Shown piece after piece: positions 1 to 8,029 of a stretch of DNA of 64,000 nt. The notes beneath the pieces are model-generated. The model was not told the origin of the DNA. It was given only the letters and a program-made list of their open reading frames with translations, and did no database searches. Position 1 is the stretch's first letter. Each line of letters opens with the position of its first letter. The DNA lies in assembly GCF_005217525.1 (NCBI RefSeq), contig NZ_PNXQ01000005.1:203821-267820 (forward strand), in the 5' to 3' direction. The DNA comes from Paenibacillus terrae (lineage in GTDB: Bacteria > Bacillota > Bacilli > Paenibacillales > Paenibacillaceae). The translations under genes and the position numbers were made by a program.

Positions 1-1133
1 GCCAGACAAATTGTGGGCGGCAGACCACCACCATCATATAGCCTCCCCATAATATAAGGCCCCATCACCCGTCCGGCTGCACCAATACCCCCTACTAACC
101 CAATGTAAAAGGGTGCCCCCCGACCTCCGTGATCCGACAAAAATGCCGGAACCGCAGGTGCGATCAGCATTTCTCCCAGGGTTGCCAAAACCATGGCGAA
201 TATCATCCCCGTATAGTTCTGTGTGCCTAGCATGACGATGTAGGCTGCCAAATAAAATCCCCCGGCCCACGTCATTTGAGCCGAAGCGTGCCTTGCGTAG
301 AGACGCTTTAGCCAGAAAATAATCGGCTGTGCAGCAAAAATTAGCACACCGTTCAGTGTCCATAGTAGCCCGTACATCGTTTTAGGCAAGCCCTGCTCAA
401 TAATATATGGAGATACGCCCGTATTCCAGATCGAATTACCGAACCATAAAAAGAGCGAGCCCAACCCGACGAAGAGATACAGCCTAGTATCACGGAAGAG
501 CAGCCGCGCTGGTATTTCCTCTGTTCTTTTCTTCACGGACTTGCTGAGATGAACTTCCCCCTCTTCCCGATCGACCCTGCTCAGATAGGACCAGAAAAAC
601 CCGGCAAATACCGCAGAGGTAATCCCGTTCATGACAAAGCTGAGCTGATAGGAGAGATCGGCCAGAACGCCGCTCAGTCCCGTACCCAACGCCACCCCTA
701 TATTATTGGCAACATAGATAATGTTGAATAGCTCTCCACGACGGTCAGCAAAGCGAAAACCTACAAATGCCTGAATCGCGGGCACAGATACGACATTAAA
801 AAAGCCGATAAAGCCCATCATAATAACAAACGCAATCCAGTGACCGCTGGTAAACGGAAGCGTGAGAAGTCCCAGTGCGTTCATTGCCAGCGAGCCGACA
901 ATCAGTTTTTTGGCCCCAATGCGGTGATAAAGGGCTCCTCCTAACACCTGACCAAAAATCCCGCCCAGGGACTGCACCAAAATCGCAATCCCCGCATCTC
1001 CCATGCTGCGGTGCAGCTCGTCAAACACATACATGCTAACCAACGGCCACATAAGAGAGCTCCCGGCGGAATTAATGAGACTGGCGACAAGAAACACTTT
1101 TACTTCCTTCGGATAAGAATCCAACCATTTCAT
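1..1133 (-). CDS. MFS transporter (3' end outside window)
   Basis: The reading frame runs from an ATG at 1133 to the window edge without a stop (377 codons), so the C-terminus is missing. The translation is strongly hydrophobic with about ten visible membrane segments; it begins MKWLDSYPKEVKVFL and has the MFS-type loop GGALYHRIGAKK after the second helix and a cytosolic charged centre (SRVDREEGEVHLSKSVKKR) between the two six-helix halves. A good ribosome site (AAAGGAGAAAC) precedes the start. Family knowledge: such proteins are proton-driven drug or metabolite exporters in the plasma membrane. The substrate cannot be read from sequence. Confidence 0.85.
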   Translation of the reverse strand, partial: MKWLDSYPKEVKVFLVASLINSAGSSLMWPLVSMYVFDELHRSMGDAGIAILVQSLGGIFGQVLGGALYHRIGAKKLIVGSLAMNALGLLTLPFTSGHWIAFVIMMGFIGFFNVVSVPAIQAFVGFRFADRRGELFNIIYVANNIGVALGTGLSGVLADLSYQLSFVMNGITSAVFAGFFWSYLSRVDREEGEVHLSKSVKKRTEEIPARLLFRDTRLYLFVGLGSLFLWFGNSIWNTGVSPYIIEQGLPKTMYGLLWTLNGVLIFAAQPIIFWLKRLYARHASAQMTWAGGFYLAAYIVMLGTQNYTGMIFAMVLATLGEMLIAPAVPAFLSDHGGRGAPFYIGLVGGIGAAGRVMGPYIMGRLYDGGGLPPTICL

Positions 1134-1180
1134 ATATTTTGTTTCTCCTTTAGCATCTGACACCATAACAAGACATTATC

Positions 1181-3313
1181 TCATTGACGCTTCACATTCA
1201 CCACCGTTGAAAAGAAAGTAGCCCCCCGCCCCATATCCGACAGTCGGTCAGAGGTTAATACATTGGCACGCTGTCTGCGTCCTTTACCTTCCCACCATAA
1301 CCCTTGGCTAATCACCGTACCAGGCAGCATCAGATCCGTGACTTTGGCTTTCAGTTCATACGTTCCCCGGTCGTTCCATACCGTAACCGGATCACCGTCC
1401 GCGATGTCTCTTGCCTGAGCATCCTCCGGATGAATTTGCAGCAAAGGCTCTCGTTCCAGCCGCTGATGCTTGGGTAAGTTTGCGAACGTGGAATTCAGAA
1501 AATTATGATTCGGTGGCGAAATAAACATCAGCGGGAACCGCTCGTCCGCTTGCGGCCGATGCTCTCCGTCGTATCCTTCGATCAGCGGCACATACGAAGG
1601 CATCGCGGGCAGACCCGCTTGCTTCATCTTTTCCGAATACAGCTCAATCTTGCCCGAAGGCGTAGTCAGACGATCCAGATAGGTAGCCTTCGGCGTCATG
1701 TCCAGTTTGACAAAAGGTGACTTTTTTAAGGCTTCCAAAGTCACACCGTTGAGATAAGGATTCGTCGGGTTATCAAGTGCACCCGCGATCATGTCCTCTT
1801 CACTTTCCGTGAAAGCAGCCTCATCAAAGCCCATGGCTCGTCCGAGCAGGCTAAACAGCTCATAGTTGCTTTTGCTTTCTCCGAGCGGAGCAATGACTGG
1901 CTTCTGCATCTGGACATAGTGATGCCAATAGGATTTGTACAGGTCTGTACCTTCAAAAGAAGACGCAGCAGGCAGGACAATATCCGCATAGCGGGCCGTA
2001 TCGGTGAGGAACAGGTCGTGAACGACCGTGAACAAATCCTCCCGTTCAAACCCCTGCGTCACCCGATCAGCATCGGGTGCTACGACAACCGGATTGCTGC
2101 AATACACGAACAGCGCCTTGATCGGCACGTCCTTCTGCAGCAGCGCTTCGCCGATTTGGTTCATGTTGATCACCCGGGCATCCGGGTTTTTACGCAAATC
2201 AGGACGGGCCAGATTGGCGCCGTTGAATTTGCCGTAAGCGCCGTTGGAGCGTGATGCTCCCCCGCCGTGCTTTAGCCATTGCCCGGTGAGCGCGGGCAAG
2301 CATGTAACCGCGCGTACATTCATGCCGCCATTATCATGATGCTGAAGCCCGTTGCCAATGTTGATATACGCCGCTCGCGCCTGTCCGTACATCTCCGCGA
2401 GACGGATAATATCTGCCTCCGGCACACCTGTAATACGTGAGACGCGCTGCGGGGTATATGCCCTCACATGCTCGCGCAGTTCCTCATGACCGACCGTATA
2501 GCGGCGCAAAAATTCATCGTCCGTCAGCCCTTGCTCGAACAGTACATGCATAACACCCAGCGCAAGCGCGGTATCCGTTCCCGGGTAGAGCGGAATGAAC
2601 CAATCCGCCCATTGCGCTGTCCGGTTGCGGTGGACATCAATGACGATCACCTTGGCACCTTTTTTGCGTGCCTTCTCGGCCAACACCACCTGATGCATAT
2701 TGGTGCTGATGACATTTCCACCCCATACAATAATGAGGTCAGCATCCTCTGTATCCTCTGGACTGGTGCCGCCCTTAAAACCCATGACGGATGCCCAGCC
2801 TTCATTCCCGGCCACACTGCAAATCGTCTGGTCCAGTTGGCTTGAACCCAGCGCATTGAAAAAACGGCGATCCATCCCGTCCACACTCAACACGCCCATA
2901 TTGCCGTAAAAGCTGTAGGGGAGAATAGATTCCGGGCCATCCGTGCAAATCAGTTCCTTGAAGCGGCCAGTAATGGTATCGACTGCCTCCTCCCAGCTAA
3001 TTCGTTCGAACTCCCCTTTCCCCTTGGGGCCTACACGCTTCAACGGATAGAGCAGCCGCTCGGGGTCATACACCCGCTCCGTCATATTGCGAACTTTGTT
3101 GCAAATAGCCCCTTTTGTAATGGGATGATCCGGGTTACCAGTCACCTTGACGATCTTTCCATCTTCCTTGTGAAGCAGGAGCCCGCACGTATCCGGGCAA
3201 TCCAGCGGACATACAGCCGGGAAAATACCGTCCGTACGCTCCGTCATTCGCTGTCCCCTTTGTAAGTCTTGCTGAAGCACGTCCTCAGGAGGCGCGCTGT
3301 TGCTATGATCCAT
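1181..3313 (-). CDS. Molybdopterin oxidoreductase, YoaE-like
   Basis: Large molybdenum-cofactor enzyme of the formate dehydrogenase/DMSO reductase superfamily, about 710 residues. Near the N-terminus are the cysteines of a [4Fe-4S] cluster, CPLDCPDTCG, followed about 28 residues later by the fourth Cys in GAICNK. The N-terminal Fe4S4 domain, central molybdopterin domains and the C-terminal molydopterin dinucleotide-binding domain (IHPEDAQARDIADGDPVTV) are all present, so it is full length. There is no Tat signal, so it is probably cytoplasmic. It resembles Bacillus subtilis YoaE, whose substrate is unknown. The start is placed at the ATG at 3313 because AAAGGAG lies 10 nt before it; an upstream in-frame ATG at 3346 has the ribosome site inside its own coding region. 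Confidence 0.85.
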   Translation of the reverse strand: MDHSNSAPPEDVLQQDLQRGQRMTERTDGIFPAVCPLDCPDTCGLLLHKEDGKIVKVTGNPDHPITKGAICNKVRNMTERVYDPERLLYPLKRVGPKGKGEFERISWEEAVDTITGRFKELICTDGPESILPYSFYGNMGVLSVDGMDRRFFNALGSSQLDQTICSVAGNEGWASVMGFKGGTSPEDTEDADLIIVWGGNVISTNMHQVVLAEKARKKGAKVIVIDVHRNRTAQWADWFIPLYPGTDTALALGVMHVLFEQGLTDDEFLRRYTVGHEELREHVRAYTPQRVSRITGVPEADIIRLAEMYGQARAAYINIGNGLQHHDNGGMNVRAVTCLPALTGQWLKHGGGASRSNGAYGKFNGANLARPDLRKNPDARVINMNQIGEALLQKDVPIKALFVYCSNPVVVAPDADRVTQGFEREDLFTVVHDLFLTDTARYADIVLPAASSFEGTDLYKSYWHHYVQMQKPVIAPLGESKSNYELFSLLGRAMGFDEAAFTESEEDMIAGALDNPTNPYLNGVTLEALKKSPFVKLDMTPKATYLDRLTTPSGKIELYSEKMKQAGLPAMPSYVPLIEGYDGEHRPQADERFPLMFISPPNHNFLNSTFANLPKHQRLEREPLLQIHPEDAQARDIADGDPVTVWNDRGTYELKAKVTDLMLPGTVISQGLWWEGKGRRQRANVLTSDRLSDMGRGATFFSTVVNVKRQ

Positions 3314-3362
3314 GGTGTTGATGCTCCTTTCCGTTACCGTTTCCAAAAATTACACTGTTCTT

Positions 3363-3391
3363 ATCATATATACAGCTATGTCCTATGGCAA
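3363..3391 (-). promoter_or_regulatory. Sigma-A promoter of the molybdopterin oxidoreductase
   Basis: Reading the minus strand, TTGCCA (3391-3386) and TATGAT (3368-3363) are separated by exactly 17 bp, about 50 bp upstream of the start codon at 3313. This is a close match to the vegetative promoter consensus; the assignment is by inspection. Confidence 0.65.
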
Positions 3392-3592
3392 GAGAAGGAT
3401 TTTGCCAACCCAAATCCGTCCAAAAGATTAAAAAATCCGCTTGCTGCTCACAGCAAAACGGATTTCAAATATTCTATATTATTTTTTGATCATACCTGTT
3501 TCAATATTGAATACCAAGGGTAAAAGAGATCAAGGCATTATGGACGAGAGCACACTCATCCTCCATGCCAAATCTTGAACCACTCCCAAAAG

Positions 3593-3639
3593 AATCCGCC
3601 ATGACAGGTTTCGTTCCCCCGGACCTGCCATGGCGGATT
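3593..3639 (-). terminator. Hairpin terminator after the FNT channel gene
   Basis: Two 17-nt arms (3593-3609 and 3623-3639) pair with one mismatch. On the minus strand the hairpin follows the channel gene stop and is followed by CTTTTGGG, a weak U-tract. Confidence 0.6.
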
Positions 3640-3672
3640 TGCTTTGTTCTCATTTTTCTAAGCCCTGCCTAA

Positions 3673-4521
3673 TCAGGCATGGTCACTCAACGGAGTTGTT
3701 GCAGTAGACGAGGGGGCCTGAGGTGATTCATTCACAGGATGCACAGCGGAATGAGGCTTTTTCAAATATGCCAACCAGTAAGCTCCAGCTACGAACATGC
3801 TTCCTCCCACCAAATTCCCCAGCCAAACCGGAATGAAGTTCATGACATAATCTGCCCATGAAAAATGACCTGCAAAAATAGCCGCCGGAATTAGAAACAT
3901 ATTGGCTACAACGTGCTGAAATCCGATAGCTACAAAGGCCATCGTCGGGAACCAGATCCCCATAATTTTGCCGCCGATCGAATCCGTGCTATACGCCAAC
4001 CAGACAGCCAGCGCTACCAGCCAGTTACATCCAATACCGGATATAAACGATTGCAAAAAGCTTTCATGCAGCTTGTGTCCCGCCATATCCACCACTTTGT
4101 CCAAATAAGGTCCTGTCTCGGTTAAACCCAGCACATGACCAAAGAAAAAGGCAACAAACAACGCACCCGCAAAATTACTAAGCGTAATAATTGCTAAATT
4201 ACGGAACATCGCCCCGGTCTTGATCCGTCCTGCCCATCTCGCTAAAGGGACTGCCATCATATTACCGGTCAGCAATTCTCCGCCTCCGATCAATACCAAT
4301 ACCAGACCTACAGGGAACACGGCTGCTCCAATAAAAGTAGCAATACTCCCCCATTCTTTGGGCGCGCTTGCGATAACTCGTATATCTAGCAAAAAACCAA
4401 GCGCAATAAATGCACCTGCTAAAAATCCCAATACCACTGCCACAGTCCATGGATTGTTCGCTTTGGCCACTCCTGTTTCCACCGTCTTTTCAGCAATCTG
4501 CCCCGGCTTATAACTTGCCAT
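3673..4521 (-). CDS. Formate/nitrite transporter family channel
   Basis: A 282-residue membrane protein of the FNT family (FocA/NirC). Six transmembrane segments are apparent. Family signatures are visible: GGGELLTGNMM after the second helix and GFQHVVANMF in the fifth helix, which carries the conserved central-pore histidine. Family members form pentameric channels for formate, nitrite or hydrosulfide. Neighbouring redox genes (a molybdopterin oxidoreductase and an NADH oxidase) fit a role in fermentative or micro-oxic metabolism, perhaps formate. AAAGGAG lies 8 nt before the ATG, and a Rex/FNR-type palindrome sits upstream. The exact substrate is not resolvable from sequence. Confidence 0.9.
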   Translation of the reverse strand: MASYKPGQIAEKTVETGVAKANNPWTVAVVLGFLAGAFIALGFLLDIRVIASAPKEWGSIATFIGAAVFPVGLVLVLIGGGELLTGNMMAVPLARWAGRIKTGAMFRNLAIITLSNFAGALFVAFFFGHVLGLTETGPYLDKVVDMAGHKLHESFLQSFISGIGCNWLVALAVWLAYSTDSIGGKIMGIWFPTMAFVAIGFQHVVANMFLIPAAIFAGHFSWADYVMNFIPVWLGNLVGGSMFVAGAYWLAYLKKPHSAVHPVNESPQAPSSTATTPLSDHA

Positions 4522-4594
4522 ATATTCCGCTCCTTTAACATCTTTTTACTACAACATTCTCTCACATATTTTATTTAAAATCAGTGGTTTTGTT

Positions 4595-4610
4595 TGTGAA
4601 AAAAATCACT
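4595..4610 (-). promoter_or_regulatory. Rex/FNR-type palindrome upstream of the FNT channel gene
   Basis: TGTGA-N6-TCACT, one mismatch from the FNR consensus TGTGA-N6-TCACA and also close to the Rex consensus. On the minus strand it overlaps a candidate -35 (TTCACA, 4600-4595) with a -10 (TAAATA, 4577-4572) 17 bp downstream. The centre lies about 38 bp upstream of the expected transcription start, so anaerobic activation by FNR or repression by Rex are both possible. Confidence 0.5.
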
Positions 4611-4623
4611 TTAATGAATATTA

Positions 4624-4654
4624 AAAAACAGCCCTTGGATAAAGGACTGTTTTT
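4624..4654 (-). terminator. Terminator after the 33-residue membrane protein gene
   Basis: On the minus strand AACAGTCCTT and AAGGGCTGTT form a 10-bp stem with a 5-nt loop followed by a run of T. The plus strand also ends in TTTTT, so it may work in both directions. Confidence 0.75.
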
Positions 4655-4695
4655 CATGTATTATTACGTCTACTGCGCTACTATGCGCTTTACAT

Positions 4696-4797
4696 TTAGT
4701 TGTATTCTTCCTTTTCAACTGCTCTTAAGAACCAAATAACTCCACCTAGGCCTCCCAGCGCCACGGCTACAAGAAAAAGGATATAAAACAAATCCAT
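4696..4797 (-). CDS. 33-residue single-pass membrane protein, CcoS-like topology
   Basis: A short frame starting MDLFYILFLVAVALGG and ending LRAVEKEEYN, with AGGGGGT ten nt upstream of the ATG and a strong terminator just after it. It consists of one hydrophobic helix of about 20 residues, an aromatic/basic boundary (IWFLRAVEK) and a short acidic tail. This layout resembles the small cbb3-oxidase assembly factor CcoS, but no cbb3 oxidase genes are in the window and the similarity is only by eye. It lies between the FNT channel and NADH oxidase genes on the same strand. A small membrane protein of unknown function is the safest description. Confidence 0.6.
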   Translation of the reverse strand: MDLFYILFLVAVALGGLGGVIWFLRAVEKEEYN

Positions 4798-4906
4798 AAG
4801 CTACTTACCCCCTAATCCTTATGCTACTTTATATTGTACTATAAGGATTCGTCCATACGTCTCAGATTGTTGACAAACTTATGAACAATGTCACAGACAA
4901 AATGAA

Positions 4907-6268
4907 TTATACGGTAACTGGCTTCCGTTCAGATATCGGCGGCAATGCTTGTAAACCCGCTGCATTTAGGAAATTCCAAGGCTTGTTATAATGCGGCTGG
5001 AAGAAGAAATCCACAAAGGCCAGTTGGTCAATGGTCATATGATTTTGGATCGCCACCGACAGGGTATTAATCGATTGGGTCAAATCTACCTTCGACATAA
5101 TTTGTGCTCCGACAATTCTCCGTGTCTCCTGCTCATATACAACCTTCAGCAGCACCTTTTCCGACGTTGGCATAAATTCAGGGCGGTAGCTGTCCTCAAT
5201 GGTTACAGCCTCTACGGCCATACCTTCGTCCGCTGCTGCCGCTTCCGTCAAACCTGTTCCTGCAATATTATCTTCATAAATTTTAATACCCGAAGTTCCC
5301 TGTGTTCCCATATAGGCAATGGTCGGTTGAACCAAATTGCGTGCCACCAGCGTGCCCATACGAACAGCGTTGGTTGCCAACGGAATATACGCTGTTTGGC
5401 CTGTCGGGTTATAGCGGATTGCACAGCTATCGCCTGCAGCAAATACGTCCGGGCAGCTGCTTTGCATAAAATTGTCCACAATGATCGCGCCGTTAGGCAG
5501 CATGTCCACCTGACCTTTAAGCAGATCCGTTTGAGGACGGAAGCCGATGCAGAGAATAACAAGCTCTGTTTCATATTCTCCTTGGGATGTCACCACTTTA
5601 TTCACCTTACCGTTATTTCCTTCAAAACGGCTCACGGTTTCTCCCAGCACCAGCTTGATGCCATGTTTCTTCAAGGAATCTTCAATTCGGTCTGTATATT
5701 CCGGATCCAAATATTTATTCAAAATACGATCAGCGCTATCAATCAGCGTTACGTTCTTACCATTCATTTGAAAAGCTTCCACCAGCTCAACACCGATATA
5801 TCCGGCTCCAACAACTGTAATATTCTGTACATGCTTGGCTTTCTCAATGATGTCATTGGAATGATTATAGTTTTTGCAGAGCAGAATATGATCAAGCTCA
5901 ATACCTTCCAGCTTCGGAATAATAGGCCACGAGCCCGTAGTTACAATCAATTTATCAAAGGTGTCCGTAAATTCTTCTCCTGTTTGGAGATTGCGTGCTT
6001 GCAGCGTTTTGCCTGCTGTATCGACATTCGTTACCTCATGAAGCATCTTGGTCACGACACCCAGCTCAGCCAGTTCATTCGGGGAAGAATAAAACAATCC
6101 TTGCGGATCTTTGACGACACCACCTACGTACAGTGCAATACCACAGGATAAAAACGAAATATTGTCATTACGCTCGTAAACGGTAATTTCTGCATCTGGA
6201 TAACATTTGGCTGTGTTGACGATGGCTGCCGTACCTGCGTGTGTACATCCGATAACTGCTACTTTCAT
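4907..6268 (-). CDS. nox: Water-forming NADH oxidase
   Basis: A 453-residue FAD/NAD-dependent enzyme of the NADH oxidase / NADH peroxidase / CoA-disulfide reductase family. Visible features are the N-terminal FAD-binding start MKVAVIGCTHAGT, the redox-active cysteine in ISFLSCGIALYVGG, the NAD-binding fold VVGAGYIGVELVE, the second FAD motif DVFAAGDSC, and the dimerisation domain ending FFFQPHYNKPWNFLN. Nox reduces O2 to two H2O with NADH, regenerating NAD+ when oxygen is present. The single active cysteine and C-terminal motif favour the four-electron (water-forming) type. AAGGAGG is 8 nt before the ATG. The promoter carries three redox-type palindromes (see separate entries), consistent with control by the NADH/NAD+ ratio. 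Confidence 0.88.
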   Translation of the reverse strand: MKVAVIGCTHAGTAAIVNTAKCYPDAEITVYERNDNISFLSCGIALYVGGVVKDPQGLFYSSPNELAELGVVTKMLHEVTNVDTAGKTLQARNLQTGEEFTDTFDKLIVTTGSWPIIPKLEGIELDHILLCKNYNHSNDIIEKAKHVQNITVVGAGYIGVELVEAFQMNGKNVTLIDSADRILNKYLDPEYTDRIEDSLKKHGIKLVLGETVSRFEGNNGKVNKVVTSQGEYETELVILCIGFRPQTDLLKGQVDMLPNGAIIVDNFMQSSCPDVFAAGDSCAIRYNPTGQTAYIPLATNAVRMGTLVARNLVQPTIAYMGTQGTSGIKIYEDNIAGTGLTEAAAADEGMAVEAVTIEDSYRPEFMPTSEKVLLKVVYEQETRRIVGAQIMSKVDLTQSINTLSVAIQNHMTIDQLAFVDFFFQPHYNKPWNFLNAAGLQALPPISERKPVTV

Positions 6269-6311
6269 GTTGAATTCCTCCTTGGTGTGTGGGCATAAAA
6301 TATATGATATT

Positions 6312-6327
6312 TGTGAATAGTTTCACG
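6312..6327 (-). promoter_or_regulatory. Rex/FNR-type site 3, in the nox 5' leader
   Basis: TGTGA-ATAGTT-TCACG. With flanking bases it reads TTGTGAA-N4-TTCACG, very near the Rex consensus TTGTGAA-N4-TTCACAA. It lies about 45 bp upstream of the nox start codon. Confidence 0.6.
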
Positions 6328-6343
6328 TAACCGCGTTGTTGAT

Positions 6344-6359
6344 TGTGATTTATTTCACT
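6344..6359 (-). promoter_or_regulatory. Rex/FNR-type site 2, downstream of the nox -10
   Basis: TGTGA-TTTATT-TCACT, lying about 10-20 bp downstream of the -10 hexamer, over the predicted transcription start region. Confidence 0.6.
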
Positions 6360-6369
6360 TCATGCGCTT

Positions 6370-6398
6370 ATTATAGTGTGATATTTTTCACATTACAA
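6370..6398 (-). promoter_or_regulatory. Promoter of nox
   Basis: On the minus strand TTGTAA (6398-6393) and a perfect TATAAT (6375-6370) are 17 bp apart. The spacer is filled by a TGTGA-N6-TCACA-type palindrome. Confidence 0.75.
6377..6392 (-). promoter_or_regulatory. Rex/FNR-type site 1, in the nox promoter spacer
   Basis: TGTGA-TATTTT-TCACA on the plus strand. It fills all but one base of the gap between the -35 and -10 hexamers. A protein bound there would block RNA polymerase, which fits the NADH-sensing repressor Rex better than the activator FNR. Confidence 0.65.
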
Positions 6399-6585
6399 TA
6401 GCTTTTTATGATATTCACACTTTGTCCACATTTTCAAAGTCAGGAAGATACAACGTCAACCGTTTGCTGCAACGCCACTTTGCTTCATTTAGTTTTTCCC
6501 GCATGGGGCTTGACTATGCCTTTTTATCAGGCTTCCAAATGCTACTGCAACGAACAATACCACATATAAAATACAGAAAGCACAA

Positions 6586-6622
6586 AAGGCCGAATCTCGA
6601 GAAACAACAGAGATTCGACCTT
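6586..6622 (-). terminator. Terminator after the glutathione peroxidase-like gene
   Basis: On the minus strand AAGGTCGAATCTC pairs with GAGATTCGGCCTT, 13 bp with a G-T pair, followed by TTTGTG. The remaining non-coding stretch between this hairpin and the nox promoter (about 6625-6657 and 6400-6585) shows nothing else I can support. Confidence 0.75.
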
Positions 6623-6656
6623 ATATAAACGCATATTTCTAACTAAGTGGAAGCTA

Positions 6657-7133
6657 TTATAGAAGTTCCTCGATGGCCGCTTTCATCGCCTCTGGTGATT
6701 CCTTGGGTTCAAAACGACTCACCGGCACACCTTCACGATTCACAATGAATTTCGTAAAATTCCATTGAATCGTACCATCTTCCTGCTCTCCAGGCTGCTG
6801 CTTTTTCAAATATTCAAACAGAGATGCCGTATCCGGGCCGTTAACGTCCACTTTAGCGAATACCGGGAAATTAACCCCGTAATTCAGTTGGCAAAATTCA
6901 GCCGCTTCCTCGCTGCTGCCCGGCTCCTGACCGCCAAATTGGTTGCAAGGAAAGCCTAATACAACCAGTCCCCGATCCTTATATTCATCATATAGCTTTT
7001 GCAAATCCCCATATTGCGGGGTGAGTCCGCATTTGCTTGCGGTGTTCGCGATCACCAGCACCTTACCGGTGTAGGTATCCAGAGGAACCTCCTGATTCGC
7101 TGGTGTTACAGCTTGATGTGAATAGACGGACAT
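6657..7133 (-). CDS. Glutathione peroxidase family thiol peroxidase
   Basis: A 158-residue peroxidase of the GPX family (BsaA type in Bacillus). The catalytic cysteine is in NTASKCGLTPQ, the conserved Gln in FPCNQFGGQEP, and the Trp-Asn pair in WNFTKFIV; together these form the family active site. FCQLNYGVNFPVFAKVDVNG is the usual spacer segment. Bacterial Cys-type members generally use thioredoxin to reduce hydrogen or organic peroxides in the cytoplasm. Full length, with AAAGGAGG 7 nt before the ATG and its own terminator. Single-gene unit between nox and the siderophore ATPase pair. Confidence 0.9.
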   Translation of the reverse strand: MSVYSHQAVTPANQEVPLDTYTGKVLVIANTASKCGLTPQYGDLQKLYDEYKDRGLVVLGFPCNQFGGQEPGSSEEAAEFCQLNYGVNFPVFAKVDVNGPDTASLFEYLKKQQPGEQEDGTIQWNFTKFIVNREGVPVSRFEPKESPEAMKAAIEELL

Positions 7134-7218
7134 ATAGCATCCTCCTTTGTTTCGCTTGGTTTAAGTTTCATCACCTATTTTACCCAAAACGAGACGGACA
7201 TGCCAATATCCCTCGATA

Positions 7219-8019
7219 CTAGCGAGACGCCACCACTTCGAGTCTGCGTTCTTCACGTTCTGAGGCGGACATCCTTGGACACGCAAAACAATACCGCTGG
7301 CCTCCGCCTGTTTTGTAATATTGGCAGCAGGACGGTTTCATATATGCCTTCTCACCGGGACGGTAAGGGTTATCCAGCTCAACGAGACGGACCGTAAACG
7401 GGTTTTTTTTCCGCCCGAACACCTCTCCCTCCAGCTCCCGCGTCACATAATAATAATCTTGTTCCAAACGCTCCACATCCTGTGGATCGGTTAGCGATGG
7501 CTGTACCCTGTCCTTAAAATACAGCAAAGTCAGCGGGAACTGTCCCCACATCTGTCCAACAGATGCACCTCCTGCCGAAGCCATCGCCTCCAGTATCGGT
7601 CTGATCTGCAAGCTGTAAAAGTCGCGCAGCACCTGCTGCGCTTGCCCGGATGAATGATGCTCGTCTTGCCTGTTGCTGTCCAGCTCTGTTTGGTCGATGA
7701 CCTGAAAGCTGATGGCGGGATATTTCCCTTGATAACAAATATGAAATCTGAGATTGGAAACCGACAGATCGAGACGACGTTCACACAAAGACACCATAAA
7801 ATGCTGGGCAAATACAAGACCACGCAACTGGTTCACAAAATAAACAGCTGTGGTCAAGCTGTCTTCCGCAGACAGCAACTCACCATAATACTCCAGCACA
7901 GTGCGAAGCTTATCCGGTTCAAGCCATCCAGCCACGGGCCCGGAGTATACTGCATCTTCTGGTGTGTCTGTCACTATTCGCGCCAATTGCTCAAGCTGTT
8001 CATAATCCAATGGTTTCAT
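7219..8019 (-). CDS. FhuF-like ferric siderophore reductase
   Basis: A 266-residue cytoplasmic protein ending with a cysteine cluster SCCQYYKTGGGQRYCFACP, i.e. CC-x10-C-x2-C, the signature that holds the [2Fe-2S] cluster in FhuF-type ferric reductases. The N-terminal two-thirds resembles the C-terminal domain found with IucA/IucC siderophore proteins. Family role: release of iron from imported ferric siderophores by reduction. The gene follows the siderophore ATPase with only 10 bp between and shares its Fur-controlled promoter; AAAGGAG is 5 nt before the ATG. No siderophore permease or binding protein is in the window, so substrates arrive through transporters encoded elsewhere. Confidence 0.8.
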   Translation of the reverse strand: MKPLDYEQLEQLARIVTDTPEDAVYSGPVAGWLEPDKLRTVLEYYGELLSAEDSLTTAVYFVNQLRGLVFAQHFMVSLCERRLDLSVSNLRFHICYQGKYPAISFQVIDQTELDSNRQDEHHSSGQAQQVLRDFYSLQIRPILEAMASAGGASVGQMWGQFPLTLLYFKDRVQPSLTDPQDVERLEQDYYYVTRELEGEVFGRKKNPFTVRLVELDNPYRPGEKAYMKPSCCQYYKTGGGQRYCFACPRMSASEREERRLEVVASR

Positions 8020-8029
8020 TACGTCTCCT

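Noticed and set aside
6422-6628. 68-codon plus-strand frame between nox and the peroxidase gene
   Set aside because: Overlaps the peroxidase terminator and has no ribosome site.
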